DNA of 61,696 nt from Agrobacterium rubi TR3 = NBRC 13261 (GTDB lineage Bacteria; Pseudomonadota; Alphaproteobacteria; Rhizobiales; Rhizobiaceae): NCBI RefSeq assembly GCF_000739935.1, contig NZ_BBJU01000031.1, positions 1 through 61,696 on the forward strand. Reading direction: 5' to 3'. Positions within the stretch are counted from its first letter, which is position 1; every line of letters starts with the position of its first letter. Positions 23,852 through 33,541 of the stretch are shown here, one piece after another. The position numbers were made by a program, and so were the translations under genes. Under the pieces are notes generated by a model that saw nothing but the letters and a program-made list of their open reading frames with translations, did no database searches and had not been told where the DNA came from.

Positions 23852-26374
23852 GTGGAGTTCTTCTTCGGAGCGTTCACAAGTGAATGGGAGCAGAAGCGCG
23901 CAGCGCTTTTGCATGAGATGTCACTTGGAGGAAAGGCGGCGCAATCTGAGGAAAATCTCTTCAAGTACGTTCATCAGATCAAGGAGGTTAAGCGCGGGGG
24001 AGGCGGACCGAAGGTGAAGCCTATGCGGATGCCTCGCATGCAGTTTCCCCGGATCTCAATGCCTTCTGGTAGTGCGGCGGCTTCAAGCCGCCCGATGGAG
24101 GCGCGTCTTACGAGCATCGCGAAGGGTAGTCAGCCAGCTGTTGTGAAAATGGCCTCCTATGGCGGCGGTGCACGCGTCGGATCGATGCTCAACTACGTCT
24201 CGCGTAGCGGTGAGTTGAAGGTAGAGAACGAAAACGGTGAGAAACTCGAAGGTCGTGAAGATCTTGCTCGTGTTCGGGGCGACTGGAACCACCTGTTTCA
24301 GAACCGGACGGAGAGCCGTGATATTGGAAACTTCTCGGTGGAGGTCGCGGCCAGTGCTGATGGTGAGGATTTGCATGGGCGGGTGCGAGATATCCTATCG
24401 AGCGGTTTTGGCGACCGTCGGTATGCTTATGCCGTTGCGGAGCGCGCTGATGGCTCATTGACGATCAATGGCCTTGTCGTTCTACGAAGCGGGCAGGGTA
24501 AGAGGCTTACAGCCGACGCCAAGGCGGCCGGGTTCGTGCAGCAAAGTTTTGACGCAAGCGCAGTCGCAGGTCAGGGCGCTGCGAGGTTTTCCTTCGGAGG
24601 CTATGGAAACGGTGTCGATTACGGCACTACGAAGGTTCGGGAGCTTATCGCCGACAGTGCCGAGGTTCGGGATGATCGCGGTCGCTTAATAGCAGACGGT
24701 AAGGCGGCCGGGGATCTCGTTCAAAAGGAGTGGCGCGAAGAGCTTCACAGCCGCAAAAGCCGTGATGTGATGCATGTCATCATGTCGGCCCGTGCCGGAA
24801 CAGATGCAGGAGCCTTTGAAGGCGCTGTTCGAGATTTCCTCGCTGACCAGTTTGCTGGACATCGGTACGTCTTTGCGATGCACGACCCTGAAACCGACAC
24901 CAAGGAAGCAGGGGAGGGGGGCAAGCGTCCGCATGTCCATGCTCATGCTATCGTCACGATGCGATCAGAAGCCGGGGACCGGATCGAGACAACGCCGGCA
25001 ACCTTCCGCCAATGGCGTGAAGTGATGGCCGAGAAGGCGCGCGATCACGGCATCAATATGGAAATGACGGATCGACGGGAGTTCGCCTCAGCACCTGCCT
25101 ACAGCCGTAATCAGGTTCGCGCTGTAAACCGCGACGGTAGAACTGAGCATGTGGGAACGAGTGAGCCTGCCCAGGCTCGCTACGATGCAAAGCGATCCGG
25201 CCGACGTACCGTAGCGTCAAGTGATCGTAGTCGGCAGTACACGGTCAAGGCTCAGGAGACGTGGCAGAAGATAGCTGCGGTTTCCGGTGATCGGCGGACT
25301 GTAGCATTTGCAGCTGAACATCGAGACGTCATTGAGACAGGGCTCAGAGAGCTTGATTCCGCAAACAACTCAACAGTCGTTCACTCGGATTTCGGCGGCA
25401 ATTTCCGTGCAAATATGATATCATTGCAGAAGATGCTTTTGGAGGCAGAGGACATGCGCGAGCAGACACGCCAGGAGTTTGAATCATACGAGAAGACAGT
25501 CGAAACAGCTCTGTTCAGGCTTGAACGAAGTGCTGGACCCGACGACAGGGCTGGTTTTGATGAGGTTGCGACTACGGCCCGGGAAATTGTTGATCTGCGC
25601 CGTGAAATGCTCGAGCTCACCGAGCGCGTTGGCGACAGACAGATTGGCAACGAGGCCGATCGGGAACCACTTGCTGACGCCACGGACCAGCGTGGGGGAG
25701 CGGATGAACGTAGTGGAGCCATCGCCACTGACGCTGTTCGCGATGACGCCCTACGCCTCGCCAACGAGGCTGACGATGTCAGCAAGAAGTGGGATGAGGC
25801 TGTTGCCAAGCATGGCGAAGCGGTTGTTGAGGCTGGCAATGATGCGATGATCGATGTCGAACATTTCAGAGAAGGTATCGCGCTGGTACAGTCGGGCGAG
25901 TTTTCTGAAGAAGACCTTGAAATGTACGAGACCGGGCTCAGGTCAGCCCTGCGGCGTGCCGCCGAGCTAGCGGCCGACGGAAACGCCTACCTTCGCGATG
26001 TCGCTGTCGAGGATCCAGAGCTTCGCAGCGAAGTCGAAAAAGTCGAACGCGAAGACGGCCGGACAGACGAAAACACGACCAACAAAACCGCTTCTACGTC
26101 TGATGCTCCTGACGATCGTCAGCGCGACCTTCAGCTTGATGCGGAAGAGGAGCGGGGTCAGCTTCCAAGCGAGCGCGAGGCGCACGAGTTGGCCGACACA
26201 ATCGAGGCTACAAACAAGCAACAAGATCGTGTAAAACAGGAGCGTGAGGCTGGGCAGAAAGCAGGAGAAACCACGCGAACTGACCCTGCGCAGCAGCACG
26301 TGCCTCGTCTTGAAGAACTTGAGCGGGAGCAAAATGAACAGAGGGACCGCGATCGGGACGATCGTGAGCGGTGA
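23852..26374 (+). CDS. Conjugative relaxase
   Basis: 840 residues from GTG 23852 behind GGGGAGGAATAGG. After ~85 residues of linker the relaxase core begins at ASYGGGARVGSMLNYVSRSG. It shows a Tyr-containing first motif and later KSRDVMHVIMSARAG and GKRPHVHAHAIVTM (around residues 357-370), the three-His metal-binding motif of relaxases. A second segment, TPATFRQWREVMAEKARDHG, is also typical. The C-terminal ~370 residues are rich in Glu, Arg and Asp (coiled-coil, EEERGQLPSEREAHELADTI) and end in RDRDDRER. The protein nicks oriT and leads DNA to VirD4. It belongs to the MOBP/MOBQ group by layout; the subfamily is not certain. The two His-rich motifs indicate that it is intact. Confidence 0.85.
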   Translation: MEFFFGAFTSEWEQKRAALLHEMSLGGKAAQSEENLFKYVHQIKEVKRGGGGPKVKPMRMPRMQFPRISMPSGSAAASSRPMEARLTSIAKGSQPAVVKMASYGGGARVGSMLNYVSRSGELKVENENGEKLEGREDLARVRGDWNHLFQNRTESRDIGNFSVEVAASADGEDLHGRVRDILSSGFGDRRYAYAVAERADGSLTINGLVVLRSGQGKRLTADAKAAGFVQQSFDASAVAGQGAARFSFGGYGNGVDYGTTKVRELIADSAEVRDDRGRLIADGKAAGDLVQKEWREELHSRKSRDVMHVIMSARAGTDAGAFEGAVRDFLADQFAGHRYVFAMHDPETDTKEAGEGGKRPHVHAHAIVTMRSEAGDRIETTPATFRQWREVMAEKARDHGINMEMTDRREFASAPAYSRNQVRAVNRDGRTEHVGTSEPAQARYDAKRSGRRTVASSDRSRQYTVKAQETWQKIAAVSGDRRTVAFAAEHRDVIETGLRELDSANNSTVVHSDFGGNFRANMISLQKMLLEAEDMREQTRQEFESYEKTVETALFRLERSAGPDDRAGFDEVATTAREIVDLRREMLELTERVGDRQIGNEADREPLADATDQRGGADERSGAIATDAVRDDALRLANEADDVSKKWDEAVAKHGEAVVEAGNDAMIDVEHFREGIALVQSGEFSEEDLEMYETGLRSALRRAAELAADGNAYLRDVAVEDPELRSEVEKVEREDGRTDENTTNKTASTSDAPDDRQRDLQLDAEEERGQLPSEREAHELADTIEATNKQQDRVKQEREAGQKAGETTRTDPAQQHVPRLEELEREQNEQRDRDRDDRER

Positions 26375-26380
26375 TAGGCC

Positions 26381-26581
26381 ATGACAAACCGATACGTCAT
26401 TCAGACTGAGAACAGAAAGTCGGACGAAGCCGTAGGAAAAGGGATCGTCGCGATCTTTGCCTTCGTTGCTGCTCTCGCTGCTATCGGCTTCGCGTATCAG
26501 ACAGTTGTCGGATGGTATGACGCGGCCGCGATCTGGCTTGGAGACATCGGCCAGTATCTCGCTGGCTTTTGGCCATTTTAG
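26381..26581 (+). CDS. Small membrane protein downstream of relaxase (66 aa)
   Basis: ATG 26381 lies 6 bp after the relaxase stop, behind GAGCGGTGATAGG. A basic/polar N-terminus (MTNRYVIQTENRKSDEAVGK) is followed by one clear membrane segment (IVAIFAFVAALAAIGFAYQT) and an aromatic C-terminus (FWPF). It is probably co-transcribed with the relaxase. Function unknown. Confidence 0.65.
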   Translation: MTNRYVIQTENRKSDEAVGKGIVAIFAFVAALAAIGFAYQTVVGWYDAAAIWLGDIGQYLAGFWPF

Positions 26582-26610
26582 GCCTTCTACCCGAGCAAGT
26601 AGATTCGTAG

Positions 26611-26643
26611 CGGCCCTGAGAGCGAAACTCCTAGGGCCGTTTC
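26611..26643. terminator. Hairpin between convergent relaxase and virD4 operons
   Basis: CGGCCCT (26611-26617) pairs with AGGGCCG (26633-26639), followed by TTTC on the plus strand. It lies 30 bp after the small membrane gene and at the 3' end of virD4. Confidence 0.6.
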
Positions 26644-26647
26644 AAAT

Positions 26648-28750
26648 TCAGGCTGTCTCTGGGTCTGGAACGGTCGCAGCGAAAACATCCATGATGTTCT
26701 TTCGCTTAGTCGGGTTCTTTCCGACGCTGTTTTTCTCGACCTGTTCGCGAAGTTTCTGTGCTGCAAGGGAATGCAGCGCTTCAATCTCCTCTCGCCGTGC
26801 AATGTCATCCGACACGGAGCTATTGCGCTTCCGTGGGGTTTTGGGTCGGGCTGCGGGCGAGGCTTTGGCTTTCGAGGTCAATGCGGCTGGATTGACGGTA
26901 CGCTTCGCTGGGGTGGTTGCTGGCGCCGTTACATCCGCGGGCTCTAGCGCCATCGTTGCAGGCATCTGCTTTTCCGGCTCTTTCTGAGCGGGATCGGCTT
27001 CCGGTATGTTCCTTTGGACTGCAGCCGAAGGCTCAGCTACCGGCGCTACATTTCCGGCATTCTCATATTCTGCAGTCGTCGCCGGGACCGGCTTCGATGG
27101 AAGGTACTCGATATCCGGGACACTCGGGATGTGAGCCTGGGCGTAGGCCTCAGCTGCCTTGAACGGCTGGGTGTTGAAGAACCGAAGCTTTTCGGCAAAA
27201 ATTGGACGCTGGCCCTCTACCAAAAGGATCATTCTGTTTTCCGGCATTTGCCGAACTTCCTGAGACATCATGAGGTCCCGCTCGCGAATTTGCTCGACCT
27301 TCGTCCGCCGTGGGAGTCCCATGATTTCGATTGTGCGAGACTCCGACGAGTAGCGAATGGTCCTCTTGCCGAGAGCCCGTGACGCATAGTCGGCCGTCGC
27401 CTGATCATTTGCTCCAAGGATCAACTGGTAGCCGCAATTCCCCAAGAGTGAGTGCCGCGAGGTCTCTCCATATATCTCATCTAGGTTTTTCAGGTCCTGG
27501 ATAATGAATGCGAGCTTGATCTTGTAACCGGCCACGTAAGGCAGCTTCGTCATGATCTCGTCCATGCGTTTCAGCTGGCGAAATTCATCGAGAAGAAAAT
27601 AGACAGGAAGGGAGTTTGGATCGTGCTCAAGCGTGAGAATATCCATGACCTGTTGGACAAACAGGGTCAGTAAGGGCCTGAGAAGCGTAATGTCGGTGAT
27701 GTTCGGAGCGAGATAGATCGTAATGGGGCGCCGTTTCATGGAGCGAAGGTCCATGTCCGTGAAGTTTGTTGCGGCAACAACCCGTTCGTTCTTGAAAGGT
27801 CGCATAGCCTTCTGGATATCCAGAAGCGCTGATGCAGCGGCTCGATCAGACAGGGAAAGATATGAGTTGAAGCTCTCGACGGTGAATTTCGAGAGGTAGG
27901 GCTCTTTCTCCTTGATGTGCTTCATCAAGGCCTGGAGATCTACGCCGCTGTTGAAGAACGAGTTGATTTCGCCCAGATTGCGGCGGTCCCGGTAGAAGGG
28001 GCTTTCGAGAATGTAGCTTATCGCGCCGGCGAGGACCTGCTGCGCGGTGGCCTGCCATACTGAATTCTCAGACTCCGTGTTCTCCGGAACAAGAATGCTG
28101 GCTATGTTCTGAATGTCGGTTGTTCGATTGCCCCGTTCCGGTCGCACAAAATCGAGAGGATTATAGCTGTTCGTGCGCTCGGAGCCCGGTGCAAAAATGA
28201 AAACCTGGCTGCCATTCTTCTTCCGATAGCCGGCCGTCGCCTTGAAGACCTCTCCCTTTAGGTCGGTAACGATCATCGAGCCTTCATGCATAAGAGCATT
28301 CGGAATGACGTAACCGGCACCTTTACCGGACCTTGTCGGCCCGATGATCAGGTGATGGCGATCGTCCTGCGCCCGGAGGACCTTTCCTCCAAAACGACCG
28401 AAAATATGCCCCTTCTTGCCGAACCATTTCCCCGTCCGCAAACCCGCGATGTCCTGAAACGCGGCGTCCCCTAATGGGCTCGTAACTGGCCTAAGGCCGA
28501 GATAGGCAGTAATTGCGGCGATTACGAAGGCAGGCACCAATGACCCCAGGGCGACCTTCTGCAGGGTATGATTATCGCTGTAAGCCCAGAACTGTTGTAT
28601 TGGGGCGAAAGGATTGCTTCGTATCGTTGTATCGAGGATCCTGCCGTCGCCGTAAAACAGGTGAAGGCCAGCGCCATATCCAAGCATCCAGGCCGCAAAG
28701 GCAACCGCGAGGCAAAACGCTAGGTAGACGGCTTTGAAGCCCTTTGTCAT
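26648..28750 (-). CDS. virD4: Type IV coupling protein VirD4/TraG
   Basis: 700 residues. Two N-terminal membrane segments (about residues 8-28 and 68-86) precede the ATPase core: Walker A GPTRSGKGAG at 137-146 and Walker B PVYFLLDEF near 395. Conserved T4CP elements include LKGEVFKATAGYRKKNGS, FIIQDLKNLDEIYG and NCGYQLILGAND. The last ~120 residues are a Pro/Ala/Lys-rich tail. VirD4 brings the relaxase-DNA complex to the secretion channel and pumps DNA. The gene is last in the virB operon; its ATG overlaps the virB11 stop by 4 bp. Confidence 0.95.
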   Translation of the reverse strand: MTKGFKAVYLAFCLAVAFAAWMLGYGAGLHLFYGDGRILDTTIRSNPFAPIQQFWAYSDNHTLQKVALGSLVPAFVIAAITAYLGLRPVTSPLGDAAFQDIAGLRTGKWFGKKGHIFGRFGGKVLRAQDDRHHLIIGPTRSGKGAGYVIPNALMHEGSMIVTDLKGEVFKATAGYRKKNGSQVFIFAPGSERTNSYNPLDFVRPERGNRTTDIQNIASILVPENTESENSVWQATAQQVLAGAISYILESPFYRDRRNLGEINSFFNSGVDLQALMKHIKEKEPYLSKFTVESFNSYLSLSDRAAASALLDIQKAMRPFKNERVVAATNFTDMDLRSMKRRPITIYLAPNITDITLLRPLLTLFVQQVMDILTLEHDPNSLPVYFLLDEFRQLKRMDEIMTKLPYVAGYKIKLAFIIQDLKNLDEIYGETSRHSLLGNCGYQLILGANDQATADYASRALGKRTIRYSSESRTIEIMGLPRRTKVEQIRERDLMMSQEVRQMPENRMILLVEGQRPIFAEKLRFFNTQPFKAAEAYAQAHIPSVPDIEYLPSKPVPATTAEYENAGNVAPVAEPSAAVQRNIPEADPAQKEPEKQMPATMALEPADVTAPATTPAKRTVNPAALTSKAKASPAARPKTPRKRNSSVSDDIARREEIEALHSLAAQKLREQVEKNSVGKNPTKRKNIMDVFAATVPDPETA

Positions 28751-29769
28751 GCTTCATCTCTTGCAAAGAAAATCTCCGAAACGCCGCGCTTGCCTCCTTC
28801 GCGGCGGAGCTGGATGACGATCGGGATCACCATTTGAATGTAGGACATTAAGTCCTGCTTCGAGTAGCCCGCCGACATGCCGGATTGCTGCATCATCATT
28901 GCAAGTTGCTCATATGCCCCCATAGGGGTGTCTGCATGAACTGTGGACATGCTACCCGGATGACCGGTGTTGATGGCGCGCAGGAAAGAGAAAGCTTCAG
29001 CGCCTCTGATCTCGCCCACGAAAAGGCGGTCAGGACGCATGCGCAGTGCCGACTCGAGCAGGTTTTGAATGGTCACATTGGACGTACCTTGCCCACCTTT
29101 GGAAGCAACCAAGTGGACTGCGTTTTTCTGTGGCGGAAAAAGTTCCCGCGTGTCTTCGAGCGTCAAGATGCGCTCGTTCAGGTCAACTGAGTTGAGGCAG
29201 GCATTTAAGAATGTCGTTTTGCCCGAGGACGTGCCGCCGCTGATAAGGATCGAAACCCGCTTCGTGATCGCAGTATGGATGAAGTCGTAGATCTTTTCTT
29301 GGCGCAGATACCCGATGAGCTCGCGATCGACATTGCTCAACCCTCCAACGGCAACCGACACCTTATCGAGCGATCCGTTGTCCCTGTAATCTTCCAGAGA
29401 GAAATTCTGGACGACCTGCTTTCGGATGGTAATGGATCCTCCGTCAGGAGCCGCGGGCGGTAAAACGACCTGAATGCGCTCACCAGTGGGCAGCGCCGCG
29501 CTTAGGATTGGATTGGCCTGGTTCAAGAACTGCTTTGTTGAGGCGGCGACGCGTTCTCCGATGTTCTCTATCTCTTGCGCGGTCAGAACATCGATAAGAT
29601 GATGCTCCATATGGTCCGCACCAAACCGTTCCACGTAAACGTGGCCCGGCTTGTTGATCGCGATTTCGACAACCTTTGGATCATCAAGAAATGGCCTGAT
29701 GGGCTCCAACGAACGGGTCAGGAAATAGTGGGGATCATGAACCAGTGGGTTACCTGCCGGAGCGTTCAC
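28747..29769 (-). CDS. virB11: VirB11 traffic ATPase
   Basis: 340 residues, the normal length. Walker A ISGGTSSGKTTFLNA around residue 176 is followed by the Asp box ILTLEDTRELFPP, Walker B LRMRPDRLFVGEIRGAE, and the His box (NTGHPGSMSTVHADTP). A soluble hexameric ATPase at the inner face of the channel, it works with VirB4 and VirD4 in pilus assembly and transport. It overlaps virB10 by 20 bp and virD4 by 4 bp. Confidence 0.95.
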   Translation of the reverse strand: MNAPAGNPLVHDPHYFLTRSLEPIRPFLDDPKVVEIAINKPGHVYVERFGADHMEHHLIDVLTAQEIENIGERVAASTKQFLNQANPILSAALPTGERIQVVLPPAAPDGGSITIRKQVVQNFSLEDYRDNGSLDKVSVAVGGLSNVDRELIGYLRQEKIYDFIHTAITKRVSILISGGTSSGKTTFLNACLNSVDLNERILTLEDTRELFPPQKNAVHLVASKGGQGTSNVTIQNLLESALRMRPDRLFVGEIRGAEAFSFLRAINTGHPGSMSTVHADTPMGAYEQLAMMMQQSGMSAGYSKQDLMSYIQMVIPIVIQLRREGGKRGVSEIFFARDEA

Positions 29770-30967
29770 GTTTGATCTCCTTCATCGCTTCTGTAACCGG
29801 ATCGTCGTACATGTCGCTGAAATCGAGGTCTTGGCGCACGAAAATGAAGATGCGTTCGCCCTGTGGGACGCTGATCGTTGGGGGGATGCGAAGATTTTCC
29901 GAAAGCACGGTGTTTGCCATGTCGCTAAACGTCTGTGCGATCGTCTCGCGAGCGAGATCCGCCCCACGCTGCGCATCATCATTGTTGGAACCTGAACTCT
30001 GTTCGCTTCCATATCCCGTCAGATAGCTTGCGCCGCCACCAACGATCGAAAGAAGGATGGAAGCGCCGAAACGCTCCCGGAACTTGTTATCAACGTGACC
30101 TGTCAATCCCGATCGACCGAGGCTATCCGCTCCGATTGAGTTTAGCCTCACGCTGGCACCATCGTCACGGATCAGGCGTGTCCAGACGACGAAGATACGC
30201 TTCTGTCCACGCGTAACCTCCGACTGGTATTCGCCAATTAGGCGCGTGCCTGTAGGGATGATCACGCGCCGGCCGTCGAACGAGTAGACATCCTGAGATG
30301 TAATAGCACGGATCTGCCCGGGAAGATCACTCACGATGGCCGTTTCCAGAATGCCTGGAATAAGCGTGCCTTCTGGCACTAAAGCGTCGAGGCGCTTCAG
30401 CTGTCTGGCCTTGGCGCTGCGATCTCCTATCGCGCTCGCGGACGAGAGGTATTGGCTATTCTTGTCCTCGCCGGCAACCGTCAACGGCGGGCCGCTGGCC
30501 GACCCGTCCAGCGAACCATTCCCGTTGCCTCCCAAATTCTGGTCCATAGTGATGAGCTTTGACCTGAAGCGCTCGGGAAACTCCTCCACTTTGGGTACTT
30601 CCACGGTAGGAGGCGGAGCCACTGGTGGTGGCGGCACGTTGAACGTTGTCGTGTCAGCTGGCGGCTCGGGTGGCGGCGGAGGCGGCGGAGGTGGCGGTAA
30701 GACGACGACCGGCTGTTCCGGGGCAGGTTGCGGCTCACCATCGCGCACGAAGCCAGGCGGCCGGAACGTCGTGGTGCGAAACTCTTCATCTGATTGGGAA
30801 TTATCTCGCGGCTCATCTTTCGAGGTCGCAAGGACCATGTATGCGGCGATAACGCCGAAAATCACCAGAGCAGCCATTCCGGCCGTCTGGTTCCGTTTTG
30901 CGTTCTTGTTGCTGACATCCGTTTCGTCAGCCTGCGCCATAGCTTCAAGTTCGGGGCTGCGCTTCAT
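29750..30967 (-). CDS. virB10: VirB10 scaffold protein
   Basis: 405 residues. A short cytoplasmic N-terminus, one membrane helix (MAALVIFGVIAAYMVLA, residues 30-46), a Pro-rich linker with an unbroken run of ten Pro (about residues 90-105), then a TrbI/VirB10 C-terminal domain (ETAIVSDLPGQIRAITSQDV, IIPTGTRLIGEYQSEVTRGQ, GVRLNSIGADSLGRSG-like). VirB10 spans both membranes and joins the inner-membrane ATPases to the outer-membrane ring. Its start overlaps the stop of virB9 by one base. Confidence 0.94.
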   Translation of the reverse strand: MKRSPELEAMAQADETDVSNKNAKRNQTAGMAALVIFGVIAAYMVLATSKDEPRDNSQSDEEFRTTTFRPPGFVRDGEPQPAPEQPVVVLPPPPPPPPPPEPPADTTTFNVPPPPVAPPPTVEVPKVEEFPERFRSKLITMDQNLGGNGNGSLDGSASGPPLTVAGEDKNSQYLSSASAIGDRSAKARQLKRLDALVPEGTLIPGILETAIVSDLPGQIRAITSQDVYSFDGRRVIIPTGTRLIGEYQSEVTRGQKRIFVVWTRLIRDDGASVRLNSIGADSLGRSGLTGHVDNKFRERFGASILLSIVGGGASYLTGYGSEQSSGSNNDDAQRGADLARETIAQTFSDMANTVLSENLRIPPTISVPQGERIFIFVRQDLDFSDMYDDPVTEAMKEIKRERSGR

Positions 30968-31776
30968 TAGTTGCCGCTCCTTCTGCGCTTGCTTGCGTCC
31001 GGATCAGGTTTTGGAGCCATGATGTCAGGGTCAGGGGCTGCAAAATCGGGCTTGCGTAGATTGAAAATGCAGGTCCATTGGTTCCCGTCTCGCAGCGTGT
31101 ATTGCGTCGCCGTGCCATCAACGACGATGTATTCGCCCTCTTTTCTGAAATTCCGAAGGGTCTCAGAGAAGTCGGACTGAACCGCAAAAATCGCTGGTAC
31201 GCGCCCTTTGAACTTAAAGAACGTCTTTTTCCCGTCATCGAAGACCATAGACGGCTTCAAAGCGGCATCACCCGAAAATGAATAGTCGATATTTACATTG
31301 GCCTTGTCGATATTGCTTACGTTCGGATTCGCGGCTCTAAACTCCGCCTCTTTCCGCAGAGATGCGTTCAAGTCCTTCTCGGGGTACACAAACCGGATTC
31401 CGAAGACCTTACGTTCGTCTGTCGGCGCGTAGTCATTTAATTCGAGGAAATAGATCCGCTTGGATGTCACGACATTCATGTTAGTAGCGACACCCTTCGC
31501 AATAGGTTTTACGAAGAGGATGTTCCCTTTTTCAGACGGCGCGACCTGCCAACTGTCTGTGTCGCCAAGAGAGATCGTCTCGAACTTTTCATCTTCATCG
31601 AAGATGATCATCGTTGAGATGCCGTAGGTCGCGGAGACCTTCACCACGTTGTTTGGCTGGTAAACGACGCTTGTAACGCGTGAATCCAAAGTGCCAGGAC
31701 GAGGCTGTTGTGCGCCGAAGGCGTGAGTCATCGTTGCGGCCATGAAGGCCGCTGAAACAAGTAGTCTGAATCTCAT
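30967..31776 (-). CDS. virB9: VirB9 outer-membrane core protein
   Basis: 269 residues with a signal peptide (MRFRLLVSAAFMAATMTHAF then GAQ). Family features are the N-terminal VVYQPNNVVKVSATYGISTM, FVKPIAKGVATNMNVVTSKR (the typical N-terminal lobe of VirB9/CagX) and a C-terminal beta domain (NVNIDYSFSGDAALKPSMVF, DGKKTFFKF and AIFAVQSDFSE). It forms the outer-membrane ring with VirB10 and VirB7. Confidence 0.94.
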   Translation of the reverse strand: MRFRLLVSAAFMAATMTHAFGAQQPRPGTLDSRVTSVVYQPNNVVKVSATYGISTMIIFDEDEKFETISLGDTDSWQVAPSEKGNILFVKPIAKGVATNMNVVTSKRIYFLELNDYAPTDERKVFGIRFVYPEKDLNASLRKEAEFRAANPNVSNIDKANVNIDYSFSGDAALKPSMVFDDGKKTFFKFKGRVPAIFAVQSDFSETLRNFRKEGEYIVVDGTATQYTLRDGNQWTCIFNLRKPDFAAPDPDIMAPKPDPDASKRRRSGN

Positions 31777-32465
31777 CCTGCTGCTCCCGGCGTAACCGTT
31801 TCCTGATCGCGACGGTAGTTGTACACCTGGAAGCCAAGGGGGTTCTCAAACCTCCAATCATTTCGCTCCGGTGTGTCCGTGTAACGGAATCTGACAACAG
31901 AGATGTAGTGCCGGGTAATATTGTCACTCTCAGAACTCTCTGTTGTCGAGAAGCGAACTAGCGCGGTGCTAGCGTTCGAGAACGTGACCGACTTTACGTC
32001 AACGGTGATTTTCTTGTTTCTGCCCAAACGCCTGCCCGGGTTGTTCGGATTAGCGGCGCTCCATTCGTCTTGGAGCTCCTTGGCCGCATCAGCCGTGGAA
32101 AGAAGCGCGGCAATTCCAAAGTTTTGCTGGATGGCAAACGGGTCATAGCCCTCGCGTGAGCGGATGTACCGGACAACATTGGCCTGAGTGACAGCCTGCT
32201 GGTCAGTGAGGTTTGCCGAGCGCGTGAGCCCGGTCTTGACCTCGATGTAACCTGTATTTTTATCGACCTCGACGATGTAGGGCTCGAAGGTCTTGAGCGG
32301 AACTAACATCACCAGCGTCCCGAGCGACATAAGGGTGATGGCGCTCATTATCAGGGCAATAAACCAAGCGAATGTCCTTGAGCGATTTGCCTTTTTTACA
32401 ATCTCCTGTTCCCACTTGTCGCCGTCTTGAAAATAGCTCCGGAGAGCTTCATTTGAATCTGCCAT
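31773..32465 (-). CDS. virB8: VirB8 inner-membrane assembly factor
   Basis: 230 residues. One membrane helix (FAWFIALIMSAITLMSLGTL, about residues 29-48), then the periplasmic NTF2-like domain (PYIVEVDKNTGYIEVK, VVRYIRSREGYDP, ISVVRFRYTD). VirB8 nucleates the channel and contacts VirB9 and VirB10. It overlaps virB9 by 4 bp, and 35 bp separate it from virB6. Confidence 0.93.
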   Translation of the reverse strand: MADSNEALRSYFQDGDKWEQEIVKKANRSRTFAWFIALIMSAITLMSLGTLVMLVPLKTFEPYIVEVDKNTGYIEVKTGLTRSANLTDQQAVTQANVVRYIRSREGYDPFAIQQNFGIAALLSTADAAKELQDEWSAANPNNPGRRLGRNKKITVDVKSVTFSNASTALVRFSTTESSESDNITRHYISVVRFRYTDTPERNDWRFENPLGFQVYNYRRDQETVTPGAAG

Positions 32466-32500
32466 GGTCTAGCCCTTAAACCCCTCTGAACAGCCTGCGC

Positions 32501-33529
32501 TTAACGTGGCACGCTGTTGCTGCTGATGCTTTTCTGCATCGCGTCCGCGCTTGCATTTCGAATATTTTCCCGCATTCCCGCATGGGTACGTTCCCTGGCA
32601 GCCATCCCGATCCGACCGGCCGCGCCGGAAACACTGCGCGCTCCTGTGAGTGCAGCAGCGGGGGCACTGAAGCCCGTCAGGCCTCCGACGGTTCGCGCCA
32701 CTTGGCCGATCCCGGCTGCGACACCCCCCGTAATCCCCTGAGCAAGTGTCTGTATGTTGAAAAGCACAAAGGCGCCGGCGGCACACAAAAGAAGGAAAGC
32801 TGCAACATCATCGAGTTGAAGCCTGCGTTGATCGGCCGCTGCAGCGACTTTCGTCAACTCTGGATCCATTGCGGAGATCAAGAACGCAGCCACCACGTAA
32901 ACGAACAACGGAATAATCGCGTACATCAGCACACTTTGGAACCATGCCATTCCGTAGCTTCGCGTAGATTGAAACAACAAACATGCGATGAAAATGGGGG
33001 CGGTTCCTAGCAGCACCCACATCATGACCTTCGCAAGCAAAAGGATCGCAAGAGCGACGGCGATAAACACGCCGACGCCAAACATGATCAGAAAACCGAC
33101 CATAGCCGGAAGAACAGAAAAATAACCGGCCTGTTCAGCAAAGGCCCCCGCCGCTTTGTTGGCCGTTTCCCAGATCATCGAAAGGCCGTTTGTCGGCTCT
33201 GTGATACCTGTATTGCTGACCGCGAGAATTGCCCGTCCCACGTCTTCCGGTGTATCGCTCAGCCAGGCGTAGAAGAACGTATTGAAGTTACCCCATGAGT
33301 TTATGAAAGCAACGATCAGCGTCATTCTGACTACGCGGCTGATCACCTCCCCAACGCTGACACGCGCAGTGCCCATGATCAGTTGAAGACCGTAATAGGC
33401 GACGTAGGCAATCAGAAGCACGGTTAGAAGCGGCGTTACTTCGCTCGCAACAACCCCATAGGCGCTTTGCGTAAAGCTAGCGCCCGTCTGTTCGATCCGA
33501 TCCAAAAGCCCACCGAGGAAATCCTCCAT
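32501..33529 (-). CDS. virB6: VirB6 polytopic channel protein
   Basis: 342 residues with some six or seven membrane segments, for example TVLLIAYVAYYGLQLIMG, MVGFLIMFGVGVFIAVALAI and MWVLLGTAPIFIACLLF, the last being the hallmark of VirB6/TrbL. The C-terminal ~60 residues are polar and Ala/Gly/Arg-rich (GAAGRIGMAARERTHAGM). It forms part of the inner-membrane pore for DNA. It lies between a lipoprotein gene and virB8, the usual place. Confidence 0.92.
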   Translation of the reverse strand: MEDFLGGLLDRIEQTGASFTQSAYGVVASEVTPLLTVLLIAYVAYYGLQLIMGTARVSVGEVISRVVRMTLIVAFINSWGNFNTFFYAWLSDTPEDVGRAILAVSNTGITEPTNGLSMIWETANKAAGAFAEQAGYFSVLPAMVGFLIMFGVGVFIAVALAILLLAKVMMWVLLGTAPIFIACLLFQSTRSYGMAWFQSVLMYAIIPLFVYVVAAFLISAMDPELTKVAAAADQRRLQLDDVAAFLLLCAAGAFVLFNIQTLAQGITGGVAAGIGQVARTVGGLTGFSAPAAALTGARSVSGAAGRIGMAARERTHAGMRENIRNASADAMQKSISSNSVPR

Positions 33530-33541
33530 CGCCCAACATCC

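Noticed and set aside
30336..31022. Gly-rich plus-strand frame opposite virB10
   Set aside because: The Gly run is the complement of the Pro-rich linker of VirB10.
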